DNA of 64,000 bases, taken from positions 1-64,000 of the forward strand of contig NZ_QNVV01000007.1 in NCBI RefSeq assembly GCF_003384725.1, read 5' to 3'. The DNA is from Chryseobacterium pennipullorum (GTDB lineage: Bacteria > Bacteroidota > Bacteroidia > Flavobacteriales > Weeksellaceae). The notes below the pieces were generated by a model, which was not told the DNA's origin, searched no databases, and saw only the letters and a list, made by a program, of their open reading frames with translations. Numbering within the stretch: the stretch's first letter is position 1; each line of letters begins with the position of its first letter. Shown here in pieces: positions 33,235 through 42,358 of this stretch. The translations under genes and the position numbers were made by a program.

Positions 33235-33909
33235 TTAAAAACATTGTAACTTACTCTTCAACGCAGCCACTTCTCCCGGGTCCGCAAACGCACCGCCATC
33301 AATAATGGCTGAAGAATGAAAATAACCTGCCTGTGTAAACGATCTGATCTCTTCAATATTTGAGGAACGGAGACCGCCACCTATAAGAATTTCGATTCTA
33401 CCCTTGGAAAGTTCAACCAGCTTTTTAAGGTTTTCTCTTCCTTCGGATACATTGGATTTCTGACCGGAAGTAAGGATGGTCTTAAAGCCGCATTCAATTA
33501 CTTTTTCTAAAGAATCTTCAAGCGTTGCAGCCCTGTCGAAAGCTCTGTGGAAAGTACAGGGCAATGGTGCTGCCAGCTCCACCAATGTCTTATTCTGCTC
33601 TAAGTTAACCTCATCGTTTTCGTTAAGAATCCCAAAAACAAACCCATCTACATTTGCTGACTTCAGCTGAAGCAAATCACTCTTCATCTGTTCAAATTCG
33701 GAGTCTGAATATGTAAAATCTCCTCCTCTCGGACGGATCATCACAAAAACCGGAATAGTGATCTTTTTCCTGATCTCTTTGGTGGTTTCAATATCGGGAG
33801 TCGTTCCTCCTTCACTTAATCCGTCGCAGAATTCAATTCGGTCGGCACCGTTTTCAAAGGCAATAATCGCTGATTCCGGGTTAAAACAGGCTATTTCTAT
33901 TTTTGACAT
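33235..33909 (-). CDS. cutC: CutC family TIM-barrel protein
   Basis: 224 aa, cytoplasmic. The start SKIEIACFNPESAIIAFENGADRIEFCDGLSEGG and the segments MIRPRGGDFTYS, DGFVFGILN and FHRAFDRA are the CutC signature. The family was named for copper homeostasis, but that function has been disputed, and the barrel with conserved polar residues looks enzymatic. Here it stands between mannosidase and the glycosidase genes, all on the same strand, which suggests a role in sugar handling rather than copper. The context argument is inference. Confidence 0.9.
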   Translation of the reverse strand: MSKIEIACFNPESAIIAFENGADRIEFCDGLSEGGTTPDIETTKEIRKKITIPVFVMIRPRGGDFTYSDSEFEQMKSDLLQLKSANVDGFVFGILNENDEVNLEQNKTLVELAAPLPCTFHRAFDRAATLEDSLEKVIECGFKTILTSGQKSNVSEGRENLKKLVELSKGRIEILIGGGLRSSNIEEIRSFTQAGYFHSSAIIDGGAFADPGEVAALKSKLQCF

Positions 33910-33928
33910 TTTATGTATCTGTTTAATT

Positions 33929-34480
33929 CTATTTTGGTTCGTCCTGCACTACATCTGCAATGAGAAAGGAACCGTTTTCTTTTACTACTTTTATTACTGA
34001 AGGATATTTAGCTTTAAAACCATCATCAACCAACACTACATTAAAAGTATATTCATCATTTGAGGAAGATTTTAAATCACAGCTTACGACTTCAATCTTA
34101 TTCCAATCCTGTGCTGTAATTAAGAAGCCAACCCCAATTCCTGCTTTATGGGTATCAAATTTTGATTTCCACTTATCCTGAAATTCTCTTTCAGTAAGGC
34201 TTCCATCTACATCCATATCTACGTTTGTTGCATCCGTTTTATAATCGAAATAATCCTTAGTCGTGATCTTCTTCATATGCTTTTCTTCACTTCCTATATC
34301 AGCTTTAAAATAATCCACAATGCTCTTTTCCAACCACTTTTTAGCATCTTCTGCTTCACTGGATTCGTTATTTAAAACTACTTTTTCTTCTGTCTGCTGC
34401 GGTTTTACATTTGTTTTAATCTCCTTCTTCTCTTTACATGCGACAATCAGAAATAAAGAAGCGATAATCGTTCTTTTCAT
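33929..34480 (-). CDS. Hypothetical lipoprotein
   Basis: 183 aa from the ATG at 34480; an upstream ATG at 34531 would start inside the family B palindrome. The signal MKRTIIASLFLIVACKEKK has its lipobox Cys at residue 15. The mature part is charged, with an NTF2/DUF3828-like pattern (AKKWLEKSIVDYFKADIG near residues 43-60, then ITTKDYFDYK and strands ending in GSFLIADVVQDEPK). It ends 19 bases before cutC and may be co-transcribed. Function is unknown. Confidence 0.75.
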   Translation of the reverse strand: MKRTIIASLFLIVACKEKKEIKTNVKPQQTEEKVVLNNESSEAEDAKKWLEKSIVDYFKADIGSEEKHMKKITTKDYFDYKTDATNVDMDVDGSLTEREFQDKWKSKFDTHKAGIGVGFLITAQDWNKIEVVSCDLKSSSNDEYTFNVVLVDDGFKAKYPSVIKVVKENGSFLIADVVQDEPK

Positions 34481-34530
34481 ATTTGTTTTTATGTTTTGGC
34501 TAAAGCCAATAATTGGCTTTAATTTGTTCA

Positions 34531-34558
34531 AATGGGCTAAAGCCCATTCCTATTGAAT
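34531..34558. repeat. Palindromic repeat family B, copy 2
   Basis: AATGGGC, loop TAAA, GCCCATT, then CCTATTGAAT. A related degenerate stem (GGCTAAAGCC..GGCTTTAAT) lies just left at 34497-34524. Confidence 0.6.
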
Positions 34559-34565
34559 TTTTAAA

Positions 34566-35561
34566 TTATTTCAAAGCAAATTCAGGCTTTTCAAGCCGGT
34601 TTCCTTTCTGATCGTATACAGCATAGTTGAAGCCGTCCTGAATACAGTAAGAACCATATTCACCTTTTTTATTAATGGCAATAAAGCCTACCTGAATATC
34701 CTTCAGATTTTTGTTTCTTCTCTGATTGATTTTTACAATTCTTTCTACGGCCTCCTTACAGGCAGCCTGAGGATGTCTCCCTTGTCTCATCAGTTCTACC
34801 ACGAGATGGGTTCCCACTGTTCTTATCACTTCCTCGCCATGGCCTGTCGCTGTAGCGGCTCCCACTTCATTATCTACAAATAATCCGGCACCGATAATAG
34901 GTGAATCTCCTACCCTTCCATGCATTTTAAAAGCCATTCCACTGGTGGTGCAGGCTCCCGAAAGATTTCCCTGAGCATCCAGAGCGATCATTCCTATGGT
35001 ATCGTGATTTTCAATATTGGCAACGGGCTTATATTGGCTGGTTTTCAGCCATTCTTTCCATTCTTTTTCTGATTCGGGGGTAAGAAGGTTTTCTTTTTTG
35101 AAACCCTGTGATAGCGCGAACTGTAAAGCCCCATCCCCTACCAGCATCACGTGAGGTGTTTTTTCCATCACCGCTCTGGCGACTGTAATAGGGTTTTTGA
35201 TATGCTCCAGGCACGCCACTGAACCGATATTGTAATTTTCGTCCATAATACAGGCATCCAGCGTTACCCTTCCATCTCTGTCCGGACGTCCGCCGTATCC
35301 TACACTTCTTTCTTTAGGATCCAGCTCTACCAGCCGGACTCCTTTTTCGACTGCATCTAAGGCTTTTCCTCCTTTCCCGAGAATAGTCCAGGCCTCTTCA
35401 TTGGCTTTTAATCCGAAATTCCAGGTGGAAAGAACAATCGGCTTATTGATAGGAGTATTGTTTTCAGGCAATTCTTTAGCCATTAGATCTAAAGGATTGA
35501 CGGCCAGGGCAGCTGTTGCTATTCCCAGCTTTTTGATAAAACTTCTGCGGTTATTGCTCAT
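34566..35561 (-). CDS. N4-(beta-N-acetylglucosaminyl)-L-asparaginase (glycosylasparaginase)
   Basis: 331 aa. It has a twin-arginine signal (NRRSFIKKLGIATAALA, residues 4-20). This is an Ntn hydrolase: self-cleavage is expected before T188 in HDTIGM, and the beta-subunit contains SGMAFKMHGRVGDSPIIGAG and the ATATGHGEE substrate loop. The enzyme cuts the GlcNAc-Asn bond of glycoasparagines, the last step of N-glycoprotein breakdown; the enzyme from Elizabethkingia (Flavobacterium) meningoseptica is the well-studied relative. It is next to a GH20 hexosaminidase on the same strand. Confidence 0.93.
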   Translation of the reverse strand: MSNNRRSFIKKLGIATAALAVNPLDLMAKELPENNTPINKPIVLSTWNFGLKANEEAWTILGKGGKALDAVEKGVRLVELDPKERSVGYGGRPDRDGRVTLDACIMDENYNIGSVACLEHIKNPITVARAVMEKTPHVMLVGDGALQFALSQGFKKENLLTPESEKEWKEWLKTSQYKPVANIENHDTIGMIALDAQGNLSGACTTSGMAFKMHGRVGDSPIIGAGLFVDNEVGAATATGHGEEVIRTVGTHLVVELMRQGRHPQAACKEAVERIVKINQRRNKNLKDIQVGFIAINKKGEYGSYCIQDGFNYAVYDQKGNRLEKPEFALK

Positions 35562-35712
35562 GGGGTCTCAAAGTTATATAATACCAGCAAATCTAAAAAA
35601 AACTTCTATGAAATCCACAGAGTAGCGTAACGAATATCTATGGATTATTTTTGATTGATATTGCTGTTGTCATGATCTGTTTAAATTTTCAGGGATATAA
35701 AATTTCACGGAC

Positions 35713-37962
35713 TTAATTAGCCCCTATTTCATCAACAAACAACCATGCTTTTGAATCTGCTCCCGGATTTCCAGCTGGAATAATCCCTGCATTTTCAATA
35801 ATGATTTTCAGGTATTTTGCATTCTGTGTTCCGACATTCGCTTTGATCTTTCCTTTGGCATTTTGAATATCTTCTTTTCCTATTTCTTTGATCATTTTAA
35901 AATTCCTGTTATCATCAGAAACAAAAATCTTTGCAGATTTAGCCAGATGAATCCAGCTTCCTTTATTTTCCAGGGTATTGAAGGACACTTCAGAAAACGC
36001 AGTTTTATTTCCGAAATCAATAGTGGCAGCCACATCTTTCCCCTGAAAACCCAGCCACGTTTTCCCCAATTGTTTTACATTTCCAATAATGCCGTCTACG
36101 AGAGTGAGGGCACCTCCAAAAGAATAGTTTTCACTGGGTTGCTGTTCCAGAGTGATGTTTTTTCCTGTTGTCTTTGAGATGGTGAATGGTTGTGTAGAAA
36201 CAGCACTTTTTAATTGTCCATCCTCAAAATAAGCGGATTTGAGTGTTAAAGATTTTGGAATCGGAATGCGGCTTCTATAGGCATTGGAACGGGCAGAGGG
36301 AACTGTTCCGTCTAAGGTATAGCGTATCCCCTCAGGATTTTGTGAAGTGGAGAGTTCATATGCAATTCCCTGCTGGGAGGAAACAACTTTTCCGGTAATG
36401 TTGTAAATACTTTTCGCGTAGTTTACATTCAACCTGTCCAGCACTTTAAATTCATGGATTACCCTGTTTTCAAATTCTTTATAATTCTTAGGGTCCGCCG
36501 TTCCCCATCCCACTTCAGAAAGTGCAAAAAGCCTCGGAAAAATCATATACTGCACCTGTTTAAAATCCAGAATATACTCGGTCCATAAATTCGCCTGAAC
36601 CCCTAAAATATATTTTGCCTGCTCCGGACTCAGCTCTGCCGGGACCGGATTATAAGAATACACTTTATCCAGGGGAGTAAAACCTCCGAATGCATTAGGC
36701 TCTGACTGAGGGTCTCCCTGATAATGGTCAAAATAGCAATATGCTCCGGGAGTCATCACGGCAAAATGTTTGGATTTTGCGGCCTCAATACCTCCGTTTA
36801 CTCCTGTCCAGCTCATTACGGCAGCGTTAGGAGCCAGGCCACCTTCCAGAATTTCATCCCATCCAATGATCTTTCTTCCTTTGGTATTGACATATTTTTC
36901 AATTCTCTGAATAAAATAGCTCTGTAAGCCATGTTCGTCCTTTAAGTTATTCTTTTTGATAAGCTCCTGGCAATGGGCACATTCTTTCCATCTTGTTTTT
37001 GGACATTCATCACCTCCGATGTGAATATATTGCGATGGAAACAAATCTATTACTTCATCCAGTACATTTTCCAGAAACGTGAACGTTTCTTCTTTCGGGC
37101 AGAAGACATCATCAAAAACGCCCCATTTTGTAGCCGGTTCAAAAGGGCCTTTGGTGCAGGCCAATTCAGGATATGCAGATAACGCAGCCAAAGCATGACC
37201 CGGCATTTCTATTTCCGGAACCACCGTAATATGTCTGTCCTGAGCATATTTTATGACCTCTTTTATTTGTTCCTGCGTGTAAAAATACGGTCCGTAAGGT
37301 TTTCCATCAAATGTATTGTCCACATAAGCTCCGATCATGGATTCTTTACGTTTTGAACCCACCTGAGTCAGTTTTGGGTACTTCTTAATTTCAATTCTCC
37401 ATCCCTGATCATCCGTTAAATGCCAATGGAACGTATTCAGCTTGTACATCGCCAGGTAATCAATGTATTGCTTCACCTCATCCACTGTGAAAAAATGACG
37501 GCAAACATCCAGATGCATTCCCCGCCATGCAAATTTTGGATGATCCTCGATCTTCATAGCCGGAATTTTCTTTTCCGTCTTATAGTTTTCAAGTAACTGA
37601 ATTACCGTTTGAAGAGCCCGGAAGTATCCTTCCTGCGTATATGATTTGATGATGATCTGACTGGGCGAAATTTCAAGGTTATAAAACTCGTCTTTTCCTG
37701 CGGGTGCATTGGAAAGTTTTGAATAAGCTAAATGAGCATCCTTCCCTTTCACATCTTTCCATTTTATCCCTGAACCCAATCGCTTCTTCAGATATTCCGT
37801 TTCATTTTTAGGTAAATTACTATCCAGATTCAAGGTTTCAGGGATGATAAAGGTACCATCAGTCATCTGTAATGTTTGGGGATAGGGAATTAAATTCAAT
37901 TTATCCTGAGCGAAAATCGCAGTTGAAAATAAAGTAAAAAACAAAAAAAAAGATCTTATCAT
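35713..37962 (-). CDS. Beta-N-acetylhexosaminidase, glycoside hydrolase family 20
   Basis: 749 aa. Signal peptide MIRSFFLFFTLFSTAIFAQ. A GH20b N-terminal domain (25-140) leads to the catalytic barrel with the D318-E319 pair in HIGGDEC and the FHWHLTDDQGWRIEIK segment. A chitobiase-type C-terminal beta domain (about 560-620, YTLDGTVPS) and an F5/8-like carbohydrate-binding domain (about 635-745, VDGIIG...WLGFQGKDVAATIDFG-type) follow. It releases terminal GlcNAc/GalNAc from host glycans or chitin fragments. It is the first gene of the minus-strand glycan group. Confidence 0.94.
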   Translation of the reverse strand: MIRSFFLFFTLFSTAIFAQDKLNLIPYPQTLQMTDGTFIIPETLNLDSNLPKNETEYLKKRLGSGIKWKDVKGKDAHLAYSKLSNAPAGKDEFYNLEISPSQIIIKSYTQEGYFRALQTVIQLLENYKTEKKIPAMKIEDHPKFAWRGMHLDVCRHFFTVDEVKQYIDYLAMYKLNTFHWHLTDDQGWRIEIKKYPKLTQVGSKRKESMIGAYVDNTFDGKPYGPYFYTQEQIKEVIKYAQDRHITVVPEIEMPGHALAALSAYPELACTKGPFEPATKWGVFDDVFCPKEETFTFLENVLDEVIDLFPSQYIHIGGDECPKTRWKECAHCQELIKKNNLKDEHGLQSYFIQRIEKYVNTKGRKIIGWDEILEGGLAPNAAVMSWTGVNGGIEAAKSKHFAVMTPGAYCYFDHYQGDPQSEPNAFGGFTPLDKVYSYNPVPAELSPEQAKYILGVQANLWTEYILDFKQVQYMIFPRLFALSEVGWGTADPKNYKEFENRVIHEFKVLDRLNVNYAKSIYNITGKVVSSQQGIAYELSTSQNPEGIRYTLDGTVPSARSNAYRSRIPIPKSLTLKSAYFEDGQLKSAVSTQPFTISKTTGKNITLEQQPSENYSFGGALTLVDGIIGNVKQLGKTWLGFQGKDVAATIDFGNKTAFSEVSFNTLENKGSWIHLAKSAKIFVSDDNRNFKMIKEIGKEDIQNAKGKIKANVGTQNAKYLKIIIENAGIIPAGNPGADSKAWLFVDEIGAN

Positions 37963-38178
37963 GGGTAGTAATTAACGTTTTAGCTAAGATAATTATTTTT
38001 CAAAACCTTTTGAAAAAATTTTTCTTCCACAAAAGCGACCATTCTTTATCTCATTTTATTTTCATGCGTATTCCACTGAAAAGCACGCCGGTCTCTCAAA
38101 GGTTATGGTAAGAATTCAATATAAGCAATACTATGGTTTGTTTTTTGCTATGGGTAAGCGAAATCAAGAATTTAAGTT

Positions 38179-38186
38179 TAAATTTG
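38179..38186 (+). promoter_or_regulatory. Predicted -7 box of the DUF4197 gene
   Basis: TAAATTTG fits TAnnTTTG and lies 11 bases before the ATG at 38198. Confidence 0.45.
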
Positions 38187-38197
38187 TAAAAAAAACG

Positions 38198-39034
38198 ATG
38201 AAAAAAAGCATTTTTCTGGCAGCCGGATTATTATTTTCAGTATCTGCACAAGCGCAACTATTTGACGTAATAAAGTCCACTATTAAAGATAAAACAGGGG
38301 TAGATCTTAATACTCCGGTAAAAACCAAAGGCACAACAGCTACAACACCATCCAAAACCACTACGGCTACGACAGGTGTGGGTGTTAACGGCAACAGCAA
38401 TTCCCCTGTCAATCTTGGGAATCTGACCTCAACCCAGATTTCATCAGGATTAAAAGAGGCATTAAGCCTCGGAGTAACTGACGGCGTAAAAAAACTGGCC
38501 TTAACGGATGGCTTTTTCAAAAATGAAGCCGTAAAAATACTAATGCCTGAGAAACTGAGAAAAATTGACACCACTCTACGTTCGATTGGAATGGGAAGTC
38601 TTGCTGATGAAGGGGTAAAACTTCTTAACAGAGCCGCTGAAGATGCCGTTACGGAAGCAGCTCCTATTTTTACGAATGCTATTACTTCCATGACCATTAC
38701 AGATGCTAAGAACATCCTGCTAGGTACTGATAATGCAGCAACGAGCTACCTTCAGGGTAAAACGCAAAGCCAATTGTTCACAGCTTTCCAGCCTAAAGTA
38801 AAAGCCTCACTGGGGAAAGTAGGCGCTGATACGGTATGGAAAAACCTTATCTCAAAATACAATACATTTACAGGACAGTCTGTAACCACTGACCTTAATG
38901 AGTATGTTACTACAGAAACCATTAATGGAGTGTTTAAGATGGTCGCTGATAAGGAAAGCGGAATCAGGAATACACCTGCCATGAGAACAACCAGTATCTT
39001 ACAGAAGGTTTTCGGGGCTCAGGATGGAAAATAG
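38198..39034 (+). CDS. DUF4197 domain protein, exported
   Basis: 278 aa from the ATG at 38198, which gives the signal peptide MKKSIFLAAGLLFSVSAQAQ; an upstream ATG at 38105 would run through the promoter. A low-complexity Thr/Pro/Lys stretch (residues 40-70) precedes the DUF4197 domain (about 75-278), with ALSLGVTDGVKKL, FFKNEAVKILMPEKLRKID and TAFQPKVKASLGKVGADTVW. The family is common in Gram-negative bacteria and has no known function. Export to the periplasm is expected. Confidence 0.85.
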   Translation: MKKSIFLAAGLLFSVSAQAQLFDVIKSTIKDKTGVDLNTPVKTKGTTATTPSKTTTATTGVGVNGNSNSPVNLGNLTSTQISSGLKEALSLGVTDGVKKLALTDGFFKNEAVKILMPEKLRKIDTTLRSIGMGSLADEGVKLLNRAAEDAVTEAAPIFTNAITSMTITDAKNILLGTDNAATSYLQGKTQSQLFTAFQPKVKASLGKVGADTVWKNLISKYNTFTGQSVTTDLNEYVTTETINGVFKMVADKESGIRNTPAMRTTSILQKVFGAQDGK

Positions 39035-39064
39035 AATTGGATTGACAACTAAGTATTACAATAA

Positions 39065-39097
39065 AAAAGTGCTGTTTCGCAATGAAACAGCACTTTT
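39065..39097. terminator. Terminator of the DUF4197 gene
   Basis: AAAAGTGCTGTTTC, loop GCAAT, GAAACAGCACTTTT: an exact 14-bp stem. Confidence 0.85.
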
Positions 39098-39258
39098 ATA
39101 TCAGGCCTTTTACTAATTTATTTTTTCATTATAATATGCAGAGAATGTCCTGTTATATACACATCATATTTTTTTCATAACTTCGGTTCACTACCATTAC
39201 AAAATAATCATTTCAGAATATGATGATTATCAATGTAAAACATAAACTAAAAACCACG

Positions 39259-39636
39259 ATGAAAAAACTAATCTCCATAATGCTTTTTGCTGTTCTTATC
39301 ACAAGCTGTTTGCCCATGACAGGGAGTTCGATGACAGCCTTTATTGTAAAAAACAATTCTGAAAAACCCATCAGCTTTACAGCAGGTGTTATTAAAATGT
39401 CACAGGCTTTTGGTGCGCAGGAAATCAATAATTCTTTTACAGTAAAACCTCATGATAGCCTTATTGTAAGGCAGACCTACTTTAAAAAAGACAGTGAAAA
39501 TCCACAAAAATGGTTCTCCAAATTTGATATTTCACCTGAAGAAGGTATTGAAATGAACGATCCCAATCTTTCAGAAAACTGGAAGAAGTCTTCTAAAGAT
39601 AATGTTCCCACTTATACTTTCACGATCAACAAATAA
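39259..39636 (+). CDS. Small hypothetical lipoprotein
   Basis: 125 aa from the ATG at 39259 (signal MKKLISIMLFAVLITSC, lipobox Cys at residue 17). The earlier ATG at 39220 would add thirteen polar residues before the signal. The mature part reads like a small beta sandwich (TAFIVKNNSEKPISFTAGV near residues 24-42, then KPHDSLIVRQTYFKK). No family is recognised. Confidence 0.7.
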   Translation: MKKLISIMLFAVLITSCLPMTGSSMTAFIVKNNSEKPISFTAGVIKMSQAFGAQEINNSFTVKPHDSLIVRQTYFKKDSENPQKWFSKFDISPEEGIEMNDPNLSENWKKSSKDNVPTYTFTINK

Positions 39637-39684
39637 AACTGTTAAAATTGTGAAAATCTTTTATTTATCAGGTAGAAAATAAAA

Positions 39685-39711
39685 AAGCTGCTTACATTTC
39701 TGCAGCAGCTT
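39685..39711. terminator. Terminator of scoB
   Basis: AAGCTGCT pairs with AGCAGCTT; on the minus strand a TTTTT run follows. It also faces the convergent lipoprotein gene. Confidence 0.7.
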
Positions 39712-39730
39712 GTTATGATGTAGAATCAAA

Positions 39731-40384
39731 TTAGAATTGCATTTCAGGAATTTCTCCTTCAATGATCATATCTGCTTCTGTAGCTTTAATAATATCTTCT
39801 ACCGAAACGCCAGGTGCTCTTTCCACCAGTTTGAATCCGGCAGGAGTCACATCAAGAACGGCTAGTTCAGTAACTACTTTTTTTACACAGTTTACTCCGG
39901 TTAAAGGAAGTGTACATTTTTTAAGGATTTTACTTTCTCCTGCTTTATTGACGTGCATCATCGCAACGATAATATTTTCAGCAGAAGCTACGAGATCCAT
40001 AGCACCTCCCATTCCCTTCACCATTTTTCCTGGAATTTTCCAGTTGGCGATATCTCCGTTCTCTGAAACTTCCATCGCACCAAGGATGGTAAGATCCACT
40101 TTCTGACCACGGATCATCCCGAAGCTAAATGCAGAATCGAAGAATGAACCTCCTTCTAAAATAGTAATGGTTTGTTTTCCGGCATTAATGATATCAGCAT
40201 CCTCTTCTCCTTCGAATGGAAATGGCCCCATCCCCAGAACTCCGTTCTCACTCTGGAATTCTACGGAGATCCCCTCCGGAACATAGTTGGCAACCAATGT
40301 AGGAATTCCTATCCCCAGGTTTACATAATAACGATCTTTCAGTTCTTTTGAAATTCTTTTGGCAATTTGTTCTTTTGTAAGCAT
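39731..40384 (-). CDS. scoB: 3-oxoacid CoA-transferase subunit B
   Basis: 217 aa. It has NLGIGIPTLVANYVPEG near residues 22-38 and the catalytic Glu in QSENGVLGMGP (SENG motif, about 44-54). It forms a heterotetramer with subunit A and moves CoA between succinyl-CoA and acetoacetate, for ketone-body or leucine breakdown. The partner scoA lies 2 kb away on the same strand, with an ABC exporter gene in the opposite direction in between, so the two subunits need separate promoters or a long transcript. Confidence 0.93.
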   Translation of the reverse strand: MLTKEQIAKRISKELKDRYYVNLGIGIPTLVANYVPEGISVEFQSENGVLGMGPFPFEGEEDADIINAGKQTITILEGGSFFDSAFSFGMIRGQKVDLTILGAMEVSENGDIANWKIPGKMVKGMGGAMDLVASAENIIVAMMHVNKAGESKILKKCTLPLTGVNCVKKVVTELAVLDVTPAGFKLVERAPGVSVEDIIKATEADMIIEGEIPEMQF

Positions 40385-40479
40385 AATAAAAACTTAGACT
40401 GCAATTTAAATATTTTCAGCTGAATATAAAAGGCTTTATTGCGCTTAACAATTAACACTGTTAGTTAAAATAATATCTG

Positions 40480-40487
40480 TAATTTTG
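40480..40487 (+). promoter_or_regulatory. Predicted -7 box of the ABC exporter
   Basis: TAATTTTG fits TAnnTTTG, 17 bases before the ATG at 40505. An imperfect palindrome TTAACACTGTTAGTTAA lies about 13 bases upstream of it; TTAACACTGTTAGT also occurs at 22094-22107. Confidence 0.45.
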
Positions 40488-40504
40488 CTTTTTTATCAGA
40501 CCGA

Positions 40505-42307
40505 ATGAAAATACTTTTTAAATATCTTAAACCTTACCAGTGGCTCATTCTTATCTCTTTATTTTTGGCTACTGTCAATCAGGTTTTCTCTTTATTTGCA
40601 CCTGCCATTACTGGGAATATTCTCGATCAGCTGGTCACTCATCCTAATTTTTTCGACAAAGAAAAATTACTGCCCAGAAATCTGAATGAATATCTGTATG
40701 GAAGCCCGGTATACCATGGGGCATTTTATTTCTTAGGCCTTCTCATCGGTACCGCTATGGTGAGCAGAATAGCTAAAGCCTTTCAGGATTATGTAGTCAG
40801 TGTCATTACTCAGAAATTTGGAGCAAAGATCTTTACAGATGGCTTAAAGCATTCAATGGCTTTGCCATATCAGGAGTTTGAGGATCAGAGAAGTGGTGAA
40901 ACTTTGTCGATTTTAACCAAAGTAAGAGAAGATACTGTAAAATTCATTACCAATTTCATCAATATTTTCTTCGGAATTTTAGTCAGTATTATTTTTGTAT
41001 CCGTGTATGCGATCCGCTTACATTGGTCGATTATGCCGGTGTATATCTGTGGAATTTTCCTGATTGCTTTTGTCACCAATTTACTGAGCAAGAGGATAAA
41101 AAGCATTCAGAAGAATATTGTGACGGAAACAACGGCTTTGGCCGGAAGTACAACAGAAAGCTTACGAAATATTGAAATTGTTAAAAGCTTAGGGCTCACC
41201 AACCAGGAAGTAATCCGTTTGAATAACAATACATACAAAATCCTTGGACTTGAACTGCGGAAGGTGAAAAGCATCCGTTCTTTAAGTTTCATTCAGGGAA
41301 CAATGGTTAATTTTCTTCAACAGCTGATTACCCTTACCCTTTTATTCCTGATTTTCAAGAATATTGTGACGCCGGGCCAATATCTGTCCTTGATGTTTTA
41401 CGGATTTTTCATTTTCGGGCCCATGCAGGAAATCGGGAATATTATCATCTCTTACCGTGAAGCTGAAGCATCACTGCAAAATTTTGACCGCCTGATGAGA
41501 AAGGAAGTAGAGGAAAAACCACTTCATCCGAAACAGATCGGAGCTATTGAAGAGCTGGAATTTAAGCATGTGTCTTTTAAGCATCAGTCTGCTCAGTATA
41601 AAGCATTAAATAATATCTCTTTTGATGTCAAAAACGGGGAGACCATTGCTTTTGTTGGCCCCAGCGGTTCAGGTAAAAGTACCCTGGTAAAATTGCTGGT
41701 GGGACTTTACAGACCCCAGGAGGGCAATATTTTTTACAACACCGTGAATGGGAAGGAGTTTGATTTTGATGAGCTGAGAAATCAAATCGGTTTTGTGACC
41801 CAGGATACGCAGCTATTTGCAGGAACCATCAAAGAAAATCTTCTCTTTGTCAATCCAAACGCAACTGAAGAAGAACTGGCTGTTGCTCTACAAAAATCAA
41901 GTTGTACAGCACTTCTTGAAAGAGCTGAAAAAGGGATTGAAACGGTCATTGGTGAAGGTGGACTGAAGCTAAGCGGCGGTGAAAAACAAAGGATTGCCAT
42001 TGCAAGAGCCTTGCTAAGAAAACCTCATCTCCTGATCTTTGATGAAGCAACTTCAGCATTAGACAGCATTACTGAGGAAGAGATAACTTCTACAATAAAA
42101 GACATTTCAAAAGAAAGGGAGCAAATTACCGTTCTTATTGCCCACCGTTTGAGTACGATCATGCATGCAGACCGCATCTATGTCCTTGAACGTGGACAAG
42201 TGGTAGAAACAGGATCCCACGAAAAACTAATTGCAGAAAAAGGACTTTATTACGCCATGTGGCGCCAGCAGATCGGAGAAAGAAAAACACTGACGCCACA
42301 GGCATAA
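40505..42307 (+). CDS. ABC exporter, fused permease and ATPase
   Basis: 600 aa. Six membrane segments (about 15-315) belong to the type IV ABC exporter fold. The nucleotide-binding half has VGPSGSGKSTLVK (Walker A, about 393), LSGGEKQRIAIARALL (signature), LLIFDEATSALD (Walker B) and AHRLSTI (H-loop). It works as a homodimer or with a half-transporter partner not seen here, and relatives export lipids, drugs or peptides. It is inserted head-on between scoA and scoB. The substrate is unknown. Confidence 0.92.
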   Translation: MKILFKYLKPYQWLILISLFLATVNQVFSLFAPAITGNILDQLVTHPNFFDKEKLLPRNLNEYLYGSPVYHGAFYFLGLLIGTAMVSRIAKAFQDYVVSVITQKFGAKIFTDGLKHSMALPYQEFEDQRSGETLSILTKVREDTVKFITNFINIFFGILVSIIFVSVYAIRLHWSIMPVYICGIFLIAFVTNLLSKRIKSIQKNIVTETTALAGSTTESLRNIEIVKSLGLTNQEVIRLNNNTYKILGLELRKVKSIRSLSFIQGTMVNFLQQLITLTLLFLIFKNIVTPGQYLSLMFYGFFIFGPMQEIGNIIISYREAEASLQNFDRLMRKEVEEKPLHPKQIGAIEELEFKHVSFKHQSAQYKALNNISFDVKNGETIAFVGPSGSGKSTLVKLLVGLYRPQEGNIFYNTVNGKEFDFDELRNQIGFVTQDTQLFAGTIKENLLFVNPNATEEELAVALQKSSCTALLERAEKGIETVIGEGGLKLSGGEKQRIAIARALLRKPHLLIFDEATSALDSITEEEITSTIKDISKEREQITVLIAHRLSTIMHADRIYVLERGQVVETGSHEKLIAEKGLYYAMWRQQIGERKTLTPQA

Positions 42308-42309
42308 AA

Positions 42310-42336
42310 AAAGCGCTGAATGATTTTCAGCGCTTT
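42310..42336. terminator. Bidirectional terminator
   Basis: AAAGCGCTGAA, loop TGATT, TTCAGCGCTTT: an exact 11-bp stem between the convergent ABC exporter and scoA. Confidence 0.8.
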
Positions 42337-42358
42337 CTTTTTATCTTTTTCCAGAGAT

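Noticed and set aside
22094-40467. TTAACACTGTTAGT found at both 22094 and 40453 as a possible shared regulator site
   Set aside because: The distance to the -7 box differs between the two promoters and the sequence is only weakly palindromic; two copies are not enough to claim a site.
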